From Elusimicrobia bacterium GWC2_64_44 (lineage in GTDB: Bacteria > Elusimicrobiota > Elusimicrobia > Elusimicrobiales > UBA9959): a stretch of DNA of 56,141 nt. A program made the translations under genes and the position numbers. Location of the stretch: assembly GCA_001799845.1 (NCBI GenBank), contig MGUG01000017.1:1-56141 (forward strand), in the 5' to 3' direction. The notes beneath the pieces were generated by a model that had not been told where the DNA came from, did no database searches, and saw only the letters and a list, made by a program, of their open reading frames with translations. Shown piece after piece: positions 7,752-17,000 of this stretch (position 1 is its first letter; each line of letters opens with the position of its first letter).

Positions 7752-8816
7752 ATGATACCTCCGCGACTTATATTCAAGACCGGCAGCATGAAGATCCTGG
7801 ACCAGCGCCTGCTGCCGGACCAGGTGAAATTTATAACGGTTAAGGACGCGGCCGGCACGGCCAAGGCCACCAAGGACATGGCCCTGCGCGGCGCCCCGCT
7901 CATCGGCTGCGCCGCGGCCTTCGGCTTCGCGCTGGAACTGCGCCGCCTGAAGCCCCGCTCCGCCGGAGACCTTGAGAAGATAGCCGGGAAGACCGCCGAC
8001 CTGCTGAAGGCCGCGCGGCCCACGGCCGTCGCGCTGTTCTACGCCGCCGACCGCATGGAGGCCTTCGCCAGGAAGTTCGCGGCCGCCCACCCCGGCAAGT
8101 ACGCCCCGGCCGCGCTGAAGGGATTGCTCTCCGCCGTAGACAAAGAAGCCCGCCTCGTCACCACCGAAGACGAGAAAGCCTGCCTGGACATGGGCAATTA
8201 CGGCGCCGCCCTGCTGCCGAAGAACTGCGTGATCATGACGCATTGCAACGCCGGGGCGCTCGCCACCATGGGCATAGGCACCGCCGTGGGCGTCATCACG
8301 GCGGCCCACAAGAAGGGAAAAATAAAGCACGCCTACTCGTGCGAGACCCGCCCCTACCTGCAGGGCGCCCGCCTCACCATCTGGGAGCTCATGCGCGAGG
8401 GCGTGCCGTCGGAACTCCTGACCGACAACATGGCCGCCCACATCATCAAGACCTGCGGCGTCAACGCCATCGTCGTCGGCGCGGACCGCATAGCCTCCAA
8501 CGGCGACACCGCCAACAAGATAGGCACCTACGGCCTCGCGGTCATCGCCAAGCACCACAAGGTCCCGTTCTACGTGGCGGCCCCCACGCCCACCATCGAC
8601 ATGAAGGCCCGCGACGGCGACGCCATCATCATCGAAGAGCGTTCCTGCGAGGAAGTCACTTTCGTCAAAGGCAAGCGCATCGCCCCCAAAGGCGTGCGCG
8701 TGCGCCATCCCGCCTTCGACGTCACCCCGGCCGGCCTCATCACCGCCCTCATCACCGAAAAAGGCGTCATCAGCCCTGTCACGCGTGGCAACATAATCAA
8801 GAACCTGGCGAACTAG
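7752..8816 (+). CDS. mtnA: S-methyl-5-thioribose-1-phosphate isomerase
   Basis: The 354-residue enzyme converts methylthioribose-1-phosphate into methylthioribulose-1-phosphate in methionine salvage. The signature RGAPLIGCAAAFGFAL lies near residues 46-61. The proposed catalytic pair is Cys165 in THCNAGALATMG and Asp245 in VVGADRIASNGDTANKIGTY. The C-terminal PAFDVTPAGLITALITEKGV matches the family. The start at 7752 follows AGGGGA; a second ATG at 7788 is possible. No other salvage gene is adjacent, so the pathway partners must be elsewhere. A structured repeat follows 14 bases after the stop. Confidence 0.95.
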   Translation: MIPPRLIFKTGSMKILDQRLLPDQVKFITVKDAAGTAKATKDMALRGAPLIGCAAAFGFALELRRLKPRSAGDLEKIAGKTADLLKAARPTAVALFYAADRMEAFARKFAAAHPGKYAPAALKGLLSAVDKEARLVTTEDEKACLDMGNYGAALLPKNCVIMTHCNAGALATMGIGTAVGVITAAHKKGKIKHAYSCETRPYLQGARLTIWELMREGVPSELLTDNMAAHIIKTCGVNAIVVGADRIASNGDTANKIGTYGLAVIAKHHKVPFYVAAPTPTIDMKARDGDAIIIEERSCEEVTFVKGKRIAPKGVRVRHPAFDVTPAGLITALITEKGVISPVTRGNIIKNLAN

Positions 8817-8830
8817 CAACCTGAGTTCGG

Positions 8831-9156
8831 GCGGCCTACCGCAGGGGCAGGACCGCAAAACGCGTTCGCGCACACCGTGCGCTCACTCGACACTCGGCCT
8901 CGGCGCTACGCAAGCCTCGGCCTCGCGACGGTTTTGCTTGTCCTACCCCTGCGGTCTCCGCCGATCTTTCCCTGTTGCAGCATCGCCGCGGATATACGGA
9001 GGGGTGGCAGGGGTGCTGCCCCCCGAACCCTTTGCGGAAGGGGGGGCCCCGCCTTAAATTCCCAAGGCGGGGGGAAACCGACGCAAGGGTTTCCATCTTC
9101 CAGGGTTCGGGGGGTAGTACCCCTGCCAGGCCCCCGACTCGGCTTCTCGCGGCTCT
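8831..9156. repeat. Dispersed structured repeat, full copy (modules A and B)
   Basis: This fills most of the 397-base gap between mtnA and the next gene. Module A (8839-8954) is a long hairpin: CCGCAGGGGCAGGAC at its left end pairs with GTCCTACCCCTGCGG at its right end. Near its tip is a 32-base block (8893-8924) made of CTCGGCCTC, GGCGCTACGCAAGC, CTCGGCCTC, identical in the copy at 26904-26935. A linker with TCTCCG and CGGAGG follows. Module B (9006-9127) is a second long hairpin whose 26-base arms match at 24 positions, enclosing the GGGGCCCCGCCTT / AAGGCGGGG core. The right end (9129-9156) matches the other full copy with two differences. No gene is credible here. Confidence 0.88.
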
Positions 9157-9213
9157 TTTTTGAATATATAGTGTTGTAATCTTCTTGTAACACCCCTTTG
9201 TTATCATTTAAGC

Positions 9214-10242
9214 ATGACGGAACAGATTTCGCGGTATTACGTATTCATCAAAAAGTCCATACGCGGACCTTTTTATCCCAAAGACGCGGCCCTGCAGCCC
9301 GGCTTCGGACGCGGCACTTTAGTGTGCCCCGAGAAGTTCCTCGGCCAGTGGCGCGAAGCCTCGCTCGAGCCGGTTTTCCAGGCCCTGATCGAAACCCCGC
9401 CGAACGCCCCGCAGAAGCCCCGGCCCCCGATGACCGTCGAGGCCGCCGAGGAGACCGCCTCCCGCTCGCTGCTCGAGAAAGCCATAGCCAAGAACGCCCA
9501 GCTCGAACGCGAGGTGAAGGACTTGCGCAAGTCCTACCACACGGAGAAACACACTTTCGAAGAGACCCTGAAGCGCAAAGAGACGGAGATCCACGCCCTC
9601 ACCGACAAGCTCCGCCGCTCCATCAACAACGCCCAGGCCGCGAGGGGGGAACATCCCTCGTGGGAAACCCTCTACAAGACCCTCAAGAAGCGCGCCGAGG
9701 ACAAGCTCTCCGAAGCCACCCAGGCCCTCGCCGAAAAGACCGGCGAGATCTGCCACCTCAAAGAACGCCTGATGACCGCCGCCGAGGGCGCCAACTCCGC
9801 GCTGAAGAAAGCGGATGCCGACGCCGCCGAAAAGATCTCCGCGCTGGAGGACCAGCTGGAAGAGCTCAAGTCCCAGGTGGAAGAAAAGGACATGCTCGCC
9901 CGGACCCTGGGCGACAACATCGCCTCGCTGGTCGGCAAGAACGAGGAGTTCCAGAAGATCATGTTCGACGAGCGCCGCGACTACGAGGAGCAGTCCAGGA
10001 AATTCTGCGACGAGATAGGCCGCCTGCGCGCCGACCTGAAGTGGCGCGACCAGGAGACCCTTAAAATGCGCGACGAGCTCTTCGACGCGATGCAGAAGAT
10101 CAAGGAGTTCGAGGCCGTCGACGAGATCAAGTCCCGCGAGCAGGAGGAGCTCTACGACGTCCTGAGCGCCAAGCTCAAACTGCTTTCCGGCTATTTCGAG
10201 AACCTCGAGGCCCGCGTCAAATACGCCTTCAAGAAAGCCTGA
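9214..10242 (+). CDS. Coiled-coil protein with N-terminal GYF-like domain
   Basis: This is a 342-residue cytoplasmic protein. Residues 1-55 (YYVFIKKSIRGPFYPKDAAL, then GTLVCPEKFLGQW) recall GYF_2-type peptide-binding domains, though the match is loose. Residues 75-330 are almost entirely Glu/Lys/Ala-rich heptads, which predict a long coiled coil broken near residues 145-165. I do not recognise a named family; a scaffold or structural role is likely. TATCAT (9202-9207) ends six bases before the ATG and no ribosome-binding site is present, so the mRNA may be leaderless. A strong terminator follows. Confidence 0.72.
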   Translation: MTEQISRYYVFIKKSIRGPFYPKDAALQPGFGRGTLVCPEKFLGQWREASLEPVFQALIETPPNAPQKPRPPMTVEAAEETASRSLLEKAIAKNAQLEREVKDLRKSYHTEKHTFEETLKRKETEIHALTDKLRRSINNAQAARGEHPSWETLYKTLKKRAEDKLSEATQALAEKTGEICHLKERLMTAAEGANSALKKADADAAEKISALEDQLEELKSQVEEKDMLARTLGDNIASLVGKNEEFQKIMFDERRDYEEQSRKFCDEIGRLRADLKWRDQETLKMRDELFDAMQKIKEFEAVDEIKSREQEELYDVLSAKLKLLSGYFENLEARVKYAFKKA

Positions 10243-10259
10243 GCCGCCCGGCCAGGAGG

Positions 10260-10287
10260 ACCGGCGCCCTGCGGGCGCCGGTTTTTT
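10260..10287 (+). terminator. Rho-independent terminator
   Basis: The perfect ten-base stem ACCGGCGCCC / GGGCGCCGGT with a TGC loop is followed by TTTTT. It ends the coiled-coil gene and insulates the ExbB operon. Confidence 0.94.
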
Positions 10288-10312
10288 CACGCCCTCGCGG
10301 GCCCTCCCTAAT

Positions 10313-10321
10313 TGGTATAAT
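10313..10321 (+). promoter_or_regulatory. Extended -10 promoter of the ExbB-ExbD-TonB operon
   Basis: TGGTATAAT is a TG-N-TATAAT extended -10 box. No convincing -35 is visible at the right distance. The predicted start leaves a leader of about 23 bases that contains GGAG before the ATG. Confidence 0.7.
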
Positions 10322-10350
10322 TCCTTAAAGAATACAGCACCGGAGAAGCG

Positions 10351-10980
10351 ATGAACAATACATTCTCGATCATGCAGTTGCTGAAAGCCGGCGGCCCCAT
10401 ACTCTTCCTCCTGGCCGGCCTTTCCATCTACTCCATAGCGCTCATCTGGGAGCGCTGGAACATCTACAAGCGCACCTTCGCCGGCATGGAGGACCTGCTG
10501 CACAAGATCCACGCCCTGCTGCGCGCCGGCGAGATCAAGCAGGTCTCCGACCTCTGCGCCAAGTCCCGCAACCCCGCGGCCGATATCGTGCACAAGGTCA
10601 TCAACCATTTCGGCGGCCCCCTGGAGAAGCGCGAGCTCGCCGAGAAAGCCGTGGAGTGGCACGTCTCGCGCCTCAACAAGAACCTCACCCCCATCGCCAC
10701 CATCGGCAGCATCAGCCCGTTCATCGGCCTGTTCGGCACGGTGATAGGCGTGGTCCGCGCCTTCCGCGACCTCTCCGAATACGCCGGCGCCGGCCCGTCC
10801 GTAGTGGCCCTGGGCATAGCCGAGGCGCTGGTCAACACCGCGGCCGGCCTCGGCGTGGCCATCCCCGCCATCGTGGCCTACAACTATTTCACTCACAAGG
10901 CCAACGACTTCGCCGTGGAAGTGAACTGGGTCACCGAGCAGGTCATAGACCGCTCCCCGCGCGAGCTCAGCGGCGTCTAA
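10351..10980 (+). CDS. exbB: ExbB/TolQ-type proton channel subunit
   Basis: This 209-residue inner-membrane protein uses proton flow to drive TonB- or TolA-like proteins. The first transmembrane helix is at about 15-33. The other two, around 115-135 and 150-175, are within the conserved MotA_ExbB region (PIATIGSISPFIGLFGTVIGVV, then GIAEALVNTAAGLGVAIPAI). The Thr/Ser-lined helices and the TAAGL motif are intact. It heads an operon with ExbD and a TonB-like protein. ExbB and TolQ cannot be separated by sequence alone; the absence of TolB and Pal next to it favours ExbB. Confidence 0.92.
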   Translation: MNNTFSIMQLLKAGGPILFLLAGLSIYSIALIWERWNIYKRTFAGMEDLLHKIHALLRAGEIKQVSDLCAKSRNPAADIVHKVINHFGGPLEKRELAEKAVEWHVSRLNKNLTPIATIGSISPFIGLFGTVIGVVRAFRDLSEYAGAGPSVVALGIAEALVNTAAGLGVAIPAIVAYNYFTHKANDFAVEVNWVTEQVIDRSPRELSGV

Positions 10981-10983
10981 ACC

Positions 10984-11388
10984 ATGCGCGTCCACACCAA
11001 GAAAGGCAGCCTCATCGCGGAGATCAACATGATCCCGCTGATCGACGTTTCGCTGATCCTGCTCATCATCTTCATGGTCATCACCCCGTTCCTGGTGCAG
11101 TCGCAGATCCAGGTCAGCCTGCCCAAGGCCACCACCGGCATCAAAGGCGACGACCAGGTGCTGAAGGTGCAGATAGCGGCCGGGGGGGCCATGACCCTGG
11201 ACGGCAGGCCGGTCACGCTCAAGAAGCTGGACGCCGAGCTCCGCCTGCGCCTCAAGCAGGCCTACAAGAAAACCGTGCTTGTGGAGGCCGACAAGGCCGT
11301 GCCCGTGGAGCGCGTAGTGGCCGTGTTCGACGCCGCCCGCCGCCTGGGCGCCGGCAAGATAGGCATAGCCGTAAAGCCCGAGGATTAA
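10984..11388 (+). CDS. exbD: ExbD/TolR-type proton channel subunit
   Basis: This is a 134-residue single-pass protein that completes the proton channel with ExbB. The N-terminal helix contains the conserved proton-carrying Asp21 in INMIPLIDVSLILLIIFMV. The periplasmic domain shows LDGRPVTLKKLDAEL and VLVEADKAVPVERVVAVFDAAR, the usual TolR/ExbD strands and helix. It starts 3 bases after exbB, so the two are translated together. A small hairpin (CCGAGCC / GGCTCGG) lies in the 77-base gap before the TonB-like gene. Confidence 0.93.
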   Translation: MRVHTKKGSLIAEINMIPLIDVSLILLIIFMVITPFLVQSQIQVSLPKATTGIKGDDQVLKVQIAAGGAMTLDGRPVTLKKLDAELRLRLKQAYKKTVLVEADKAVPVERVVAVFDAARRLGAGKIGIAVKPED

Positions 11389-11465
11389 CAGGACAGCGCG
11401 GAGCACCCGAGCCTTAGCGGCTCGGCCGCAGTCCCGGTTTCTTTCAGCCAAACCTAACCGCCAAC

Positions 11466-12107
11466 ATGCGCGCCTACCTCTTCTACTCCTCTTCCGCCCA
11501 TTTCCTGCTGCTGGCGGCGCTGTTCTTGTTCGCCCGCAGCTCCTTCGCCCCTAAAAAAGAGCAGGCCTATTACATCGACTTCATCGGCCCGTCGAAGATA
11601 GTCACAATGGAGAAGGCCGCCGCGGCCGAAGGCGCCGACGCCGTCCCGCAGAAAGAGGCGCAGAAAGCGGCCGCCAAACCGGCCGCGCCCGACGAGGACG
11701 ATTTTTCAGGCGGCGCCCTGCCCAAGCCAAGCATCCTGGCCAGCGGGGCCAAACTCTTCGACCCGGAAACCCCGAAGGCGGCTCCCGCCGGCGGCGGCGG
11801 CACCCCGCTGGTGATGGACTCCGCCAATTTTCCCTACCCCTGGTACATCACGCAGGTGCGCGAGGCTCTCTGGAACGCCTGGACCGAGCGCATGCCCAGC
11901 GCCGGGAGCCTGCGCTGCACGGTGAAATTCACCATCGCCCGCGACGGTTCCGTACGCGGCGTCAGCATCGAGAAATCCGCCGGAAACCGGCTGTTCGACA
12001 ACGCGGCCGAAAGCGCCGTGCAGGCCGCGGCCCCGTTCGCGCCGCTGCCGGACGATTTCTACGAGGACCGGCTCACCGTCCACGTGGAATTCAAGGCGAT
12101 GGACTGA
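11466..12107 (+). CDS. TonB-like energy transducer
   Basis: This 213-residue periplasm-spanning protein is expected to pass energy from ExbB-ExbD to outer-membrane receptors. It has a cytoplasmic N-terminus, one transmembrane helix at about 8-27, an Ala/Lys/Pro-rich linker at about 45-115, and a C-terminal TonB domain at about 120-213 (ALWNAWTERMPSAGSLRCTV, then FTIARDGSVRGVSIEKSAGN). It has a short linker and no Pro-Glu/Pro-Lys repeats, so a TolA-like role is also possible. The only outer-membrane receptor in the window is at 45494. Its stop overlaps the next start (TGATG). Confidence 0.85.
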   Translation: MRAYLFYSSSAHFLLLAALFLFARSSFAPKKEQAYYIDFIGPSKIVTMEKAAAAEGADAVPQKEAQKAAAKPAAPDEDDFSGGALPKPSILASGAKLFDPETPKAAPAGGGGTPLVMDSANFPYPWYITQVREALWNAWTERMPSAGSLRCTVKFTIARDGSVRGVSIEKSAGNRLFDNAAESAVQAAAPFAPLPDDFYEDRLTVHVEFKAMD

Positions 12108-12478
12108 TGCTCAGCCTGCTGATCCTCCTCGCGGCCCTGCTCCACCTCGGGGCCTTCGTCTCCTACCCAGAAAGCGGCAGGTTCGGCGTCACCTTTCTCT
12201 ACATCTCGGGCCTGCTCTGGATCGCCTTCGCCCTGCTGCTCACGCGCGCGGCGTCCGCAGCTACGCGCGAGAACCGGGCCTTTATCGCGGTCGCCTTCGC
12301 GCTGGCGGTCGCGGTTTCCGTCCTCTCGCTGCTCCCGCAGAAGGACGGCGTCAGCGCGCTGCGCAAGCTGGCCACCGGGGTCTACCCGGACGGCCGTTCT
12401 TTCTACGTCGGACTGAGGCGGATAGGGATAGACGCGCCGGGGCTGCTGCCGCCGGCCGCGGAGGAGAAACCGGTATGA
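12107..12478 (+). CDS. Small membrane protein, first of a tandem paralogous pair
   Basis: This 123-residue protein has three predicted transmembrane helices, about 3-18, 28-46 and 60-78, and a short soluble tail. I do not recognise a family. It aligns along its length with the next gene: both have LLH, then YP..G.FG, L.IS.L.W, PQ.D.VS.L.KL..G.YPD and GL.R.GID in the same order. It overlaps the TonB-like gene by one base and the next gene by four, so it is translationally coupled. The location suggests an accessory to the ExbB-ExbD-TonB machine, but that is inferred from position only. Confidence 0.75.
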   Translation: MLSLLILLAALLHLGAFVSYPESGRFGVTFLYISGLLWIAFALLLTRAASAATRENRAFIAVAFALAVAVSVLSLLPQKDGVSALRKLATGVYPDGRSFYVGLRRIGIDAPGLLPPAAEEKPV

Positions 12479-12900
12479 ACCTGCTTTTCAAACTGGCGGC
12501 GGCCGCGCTGCTGCACGCGCTTTTCTTCGCCTGCTACCCCGACACTGGTCCCTTCGGCAATTATTACCTCGGCATCTCGCTGCTGGTCTGGGCCGGCTTC
12601 CTGGCCTTCGTCAGCACCGGGGCCCGCCTGGTCAGGTTCTTCAGCGGCGCGGCCGGCGCGCTTATCAGCCTGGCCGCTTTCGCGGTGATGGGGCTGGCCC
12701 TGGCCGCCACCATGCCGCAGGCCGACAAAGTCAGCGTGCTCGAAAAACTGCAGGCCGGGAAATACCCTGACCGGTCCGACCTGGACAGGGGCCTTGAGCG
12801 TTTCGGCATAGATCTCGACAAGGAACTGAAGCACGGCGAGAAAGAGCTGCGCAAGCAGGCCGCCGAAGCCGTACAGAACGCCCAGAAGGAACTGAAATGA
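12475..12900 (+). CDS. Small membrane protein, second of a tandem paralogous pair
   Basis: This 141-residue protein resembles the preceding product over about 110 residues and shares its three-helix layout and the PQADKVSVLEKLQAGKYPD block. It ends with an extra charged helix (ELKHGEKELRKQAAEAVQNA) that the first copy lacks. No named family is recognised. It overlaps the neighbours on both sides by four bases (ATGA). Confidence 0.75.
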   Translation: MNLLFKLAAAALLHALFFACYPDTGPFGNYYLGISLLVWAGFLAFVSTGARLVRFFSGAAGALISLAAFAVMGLALAATMPQADKVSVLEKLQAGKYPDRSDLDRGLERFGIDLDKELKHGEKELRKQAAEAVQNAQKELK

Positions 12901-13844
12901 AGACCATAGCCGTCACCGGCGGAACGGGGTTCGTCGGCCGCGCGCTCTGCAAGGCGCTGCTGGCCCGGGGCTGCGCGGTCCGGATCATAACCCGCCGCAG
13001 GCCGGCCGAACCGCTGCCCGGCGCCTCCTACGCCGAGGCCGACTTCTCCGACCCCGAAAGCCTGGGCCGCGCGCTCGACGGCGCCGACGCGGCCGTGCAC
13101 CTGGCCGCCGCGCTGTTCTGCCGCTCGCGAAAAGACTTCATGAGCGCCAACGCCGCCGGCACGGCCAATTTGGTGGCCGCCGCCAACGCCAGGCCTACGC
13201 TCAAAAAACTGGTCTACGTCTCCAGCCTCGCCGCCGGCGGGCCGTCCTCCGCTGACGCGCCCCGCACCGAAGCCGACGCGGACAGCCCCACCTCCTTCTA
13301 CGGCCAGAGCAAGCTGGAGGGGGAGAAGTCCGTAAAAACTTTCACCGGCGGCGCTTTCGTCGTCCTGCGCCCGCCTATCATCTACGGCAAGAAGGACTCC
13401 GGCTTCTCCAAGATCGCTGAATGGGTACGCAAGGGAGTCATGGTCAACGCCGGCTCGGCGGGCGGCCGCTTCAGCTTCGTCTACATCGAAGACCTGGTGC
13501 GGGCCATCACGGACGCGCTGGAGACGGATAAGTTCGACGGCGGCACTTTCTACGTCTGCGAGCCGCGCTCCTACGCCTGGCTGGAATTCATCGGCCTGCT
13601 GGCCGCGGGCATGGGGGTAAAGATGCCGCTCATGCTCTCGCTGCCGCCCTGGGCCGTCTACGCCGTGGGGTGGGTCTACGAGGGCGTCACCGCCCTGACG
13701 GGCGCGGACCCGGTGCTGAACCGCGACAAGGCCCGGGAGGCCGCCGGCCCCAACTGGACCGCCTCGCCCGCGCTCTGGGAAAAGACCTCCGGCCGGAAGG
13801 ACTGGACGGCGCTCGCGGAAGGCATAAAGAAGACATTCCACTGA
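12897..13844 (+). CDS. NAD-dependent epimerase/dehydratase (extended SDR)
   Basis: This is a 315-residue Rossmann-fold enzyme. The nucleotide motif TGGTGFVGRALC is at residues 7-18, and the active-site Tyr-x3-Lys lies in SFYGQSKLEGEKSVK. The later VLRPPIIYGKKD is typical of extended SDRs that act on nucleotide sugars or on steroid/flavonoid-like substrates. The precise substrate is unknown. Near the C-terminus, the hydrophobic LAAGMGVKMPLMLSLPPWAVYAVGW may associate with the membrane. It is the last gene of the exbB operon and overlaps the previous one by four bases. Confidence 0.87.
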   Translation: MKTIAVTGGTGFVGRALCKALLARGCAVRIITRRRPAEPLPGASYAEADFSDPESLGRALDGADAAVHLAAALFCRSRKDFMSANAAGTANLVAAANARPTLKKLVYVSSLAAGGPSSADAPRTEADADSPTSFYGQSKLEGEKSVKTFTGGAFVVLRPPIIYGKKDSGFSKIAEWVRKGVMVNAGSAGGRFSFVYIEDLVRAITDALETDKFDGGTFYVCEPRSYAWLEFIGLLAAGMGVKMPLMLSLPPWAVYAVGWVYEGVTALTGADPVLNRDKAREAAGPNWTASPALWEKTSGRKDWTALAEGIKKTFH

Positions 13845-13854
13845 TATTTTTTTA

Positions 13855-13860
13855 TATAAT
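13855..13860 (+). promoter_or_regulatory. -10 box upstream of tRNA-Ser
   Basis: TATAAT lies 35 bases before the tRNA in an AT-rich tract. A hairpin (GCCGGT / ACCGGC, 13868-13887) sits in the predicted leader. No clear -35 is seen. Confidence 0.5.
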
Positions 13861-13895
13861 AACTCTGCCGGTTTTGGGTTACCGGCTGCATAAAT

Positions 13896-13986
13896 GGAGA
13901 GGTGGCCGAGTGGTTGAAGGCACCGGTTTGCTAAACCGGCATACGTGTGTAAATGCGTATCAAGGGTTCGAATCCCTTCCTCTCCG
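13896..13986 (+). tRNA. tRNA-Ser (anticodon GCU)
   Basis: The seven-base acceptor stem GGAGAGG / CCTCTCC is perfect. The anticodon loop in GGTTTGCTAAACC reads GCT, which decodes AGC/AGU. A long variable arm (TACG...CGTA) marks a class II tRNA, and the T arm is GGGTTCGAATCCC. The 3' CCA is not encoded. Confidence 0.96.
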
Positions 13987-14063
13987 GACTTTTTCGCCGA
14001 GCTAAAAGCCAGGACGACAGGAAACGCCGCCAAGCCTGGCGCAGTCCTTCCCCTGGCTTTTCA

Positions 14064-14087
14064 AAACCCGCTTTTGCGGGTTTTTTT
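14064..14087 (+). terminator. Terminator after tRNA-Ser
   Basis: The stem AAACCCGC / GCGGGTTT with a TTTT loop is followed by a run of T. It lies 77 bases after the tRNA and just before the sensor gene. Confidence 0.9.
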
Positions 14088-14098
14088 ATCGAGGAAAA

Positions 14099-17000
14099 AT
14101 GGCCGAGACCGGATTCACAGCGGAGATCTTACGCCTCAGGAAGCGCCTGGTGGCCATTTTCGCGGCGGCAGCCGTCTGCATCCTCGCGGGCGGCCTGGCC
14201 TACCATCACCATTACCAGAAAGCCTTACAGCGGGACGCGGCGGACCTGCTCTCGGCCATCAAGCGCTTCAAGACGGACCAGATCCTCTTCTGGCGCGCCG
14301 ACCGCTTCAACGACACCAATTCCCTGCTGGACACGCCGGTGCTGTCGAAGGTCCTGAATGGTTTCGCGGCGGACACCTCCGACGCCGCCCTGCGGGAGCA
14401 GCTGCGCGCCCGCCTGGTCAGCTATCTCCGGCACAACAAGTACCGCTCCGCGCTGCTGGCCCGTCCCGACGGCAGGGTGGCGACCGCGGCAGGAGAGAAC
14501 ACCGGCCCGCTGCCGCCGGAGGCGAAGGCCCTGATAGCCAAGGCCATAGCCTCGGGCAAGACCGAGATCGGGGATTTCTATCTTGGGCCCTCAGGGCGCC
14601 CCCGCATGGACGTGGTCTCCAGGGCCGCCGCCGCCCCCGGCGGCAAGACGCTCTACCTGGTGCTGGAGATAGCTCCGGACGATTACCTCTACCCTCTGCT
14701 GCAGACCTGGCCCACCAACAGCCGCACCGGGGAAACCGTGCTGGCCCGCAAGGACGGGCGGGACATCCTGTTCCTGGGCGACCTGCTCAAGACCTCGGAC
14801 GCCGGCATGAAGCTCCGGCTGCCGTTGGCAAATTCCGGCCTGCCCATAGCCCGCGCCCTTAACGGGGAAGAGGGCATCATTTCCGGAGAAGATTACCACG
14901 GCGACAAGGTGCTGGCCGCCATCGGGCTGATCCCCGGCACTAACTGGGGCATCGTGGTCAAGGCCGACTGGCAAGAGCTCCTGGCCGCTTCGGGCCGCCT
15001 CTCGGCCCTGGTGCTGCTCTTCACCTTATTCCTGGTCGCCACCGCGGGCGGCTGGGCCTATCTGCTTTTCCGCGTCCAGACCGCCAAATACGAACTGGCG
15101 ATAGATACCGCCGCGGCGGGGCTGAGGGAAAGCGAACTGATCTTCGAAAGCTTCATGAAGTACAGCCCCGTCTATGTTTTCTTCAAGGACAGGGAGATCC
15201 GCTCCCTGCGCCTGAGCAACAACTACGAAACCATGCTGGGCCGGCCGCTCAAGGAACTTCTCGGCAAGACCATGGACGACCTCTTCCCTTCCGAGCTGGC
15301 CAGGAGCATGATCGCCGACGACAAGCGCATCCTGGAAGAAGGCCGGCAGGTGGTGGTGGAAGAGACGCTCAACGGGCGGAACTACCGGACCATCAAGTTC
15401 CCCGTCGAGATAGACGGGAAGAGGAATTACCTGGCCGGCTACACCATAGACATCACCGAGCAGAAGCAGGCCTCGGAAAAGATAAAGGCCGTGGCCCGCG
15501 AGTGGGAGACCACTTTCAACGCCATCGACGACGTGGTCTGGACGCTGGACGCGGAGCACCGCATCGTGCGGGCGAACGCCGCCACCAGCCGGCTCTTCCC
15601 TCACGACGCTTCCATGGTGCTGGGGCGGCATTGCTGGGAGATAGTGCACGGCACCGCCGGCCCCATCTCCGAGTGTCCCGTGGAGCGCGCGCGCCGCAGC
15701 CTGGCCCGCGAGACCATGGAATACGCCATCCGGGGCAAGGTCTTCGAAGTCGTGGTCGACCCGGTGATAGGCCCCGACGGCAAATACGCTGGTGCCGTCC
15801 ATATCCTGCGGGACATCACCGCGCGCAAACGCGCCGAAGAGACCCTGCGTGCCAGCGAGGACCGCTACCAGCAGCTCTTCGAGAAGATGGAGGAGGGCTT
15901 CGCCACCCACGAGATAATTTGCGACGAGGCAGGCCGGCCTTCGGACTACGTCTTCCTCAGCGTCAACCCGGCCTTTGAGCGCCTCACCGGGCTGAAGAAA
16001 GAGGACATCCTGGGCAGGCGCGTGCGGGAGGTGCTGCCCGCCACCGAAAATCACTGGATAGCGGAATACGGCAAGGTGGCCCTTACCGGGCAGCCGGCGC
16101 ATTTCGAGAACCACGCCGTGGGCCTGAAGAAATGGTTCGCGGTCAACGCTTTCAGGCCGCGGGAAGGCCAGTTCGCCGTCAGCTTCTTCGACATTACGGA
16201 GCGCAAAGAGGCGCAGCTGAAACTGGAGAAAGCCCAGAAGGACCTGCTCAAGAACCTCCGGCTCTACACCCTCCTGGCGCACATCAACCAGGCCGCCGCG
16301 CAGACCAAGGCCGTCAAAACCCTTTACCAGCAGCTCTGCGAGGTGGCCGTATCGTCGGGGGGATTCAAGCTGGCCTGGGTGGGCTACCCGGACCGCGACA
16401 CCGGCCGCGTGCTGCCTATCTGCTCGGCCGGCGCCCCGGACGGCTACCTGGACCATATAAAGATCTCCGCCAAGGACGGTCCCACCTCCAGGGGACCGGA
16501 GGGCGCGGCCGTGCGCACCGGCCGCGTGTCGGCCTGCCAGGACATAGAGACGGACCCGGACATGCTGCCCTGGCGGGAAGAGGCGCTGAAGCGGGGCTTC
16601 CGCTCCGCCGCCGCGGTGCCGCTGTACGAAGGCACGGCCCTGACGGCTGTGCTCAGCCTCTACTCGGCCGAAAAAGGCTTCTTCACCGTCGACGAGGTCA
16701 AGCTGCTCGGCGCCGTCAAGGGCGACGTCTCGCTGGCCATGGAGGCCATCTCCACCGGCGAGAAACATGGCTCGGCGCAGAGCGCGCTGGAGCGCACCAC
16801 TACCCACCTGGCGCACATGATGGAAGCTTCCCCCGTGGTGCTGTTCACCCTGCGCCAGATGAACGGCCGCATGCTCCCCCAGTGGGTCAGCGGCAACTCC
16901 GAGGCCGTCATAGGCTACGAACCAGCGGAGATGCTCTCCCCGGAGTGGTTCGCGGGCGTCGTCCATCCCGAAGACAAAGCCTGGGTGCTGGGGGAGATCT

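Noticed and set aside
8836..9207. Open frames of 60-120 codons inside the structured repeat
   Set aside because: Their translations follow the GC-rich repeat (for example RGGPALNSQGGGKP) and differ between copies by frame; no ribosome-binding site or family. The conserved signal is pairing, not protein.
9319..11451. A 710-residue open frame on the minus strand opposite the coiled-coil, exbB and exbD genes
   Set aside because: Low-complexity His/Leu/Gly/Asp composition with no family match. It is the antisense shadow of well-supported genes in GC-rich DNA. Similar long shadows opposite mtnA, the PAS sensor and the acyl-CoA synthetase were also left out.
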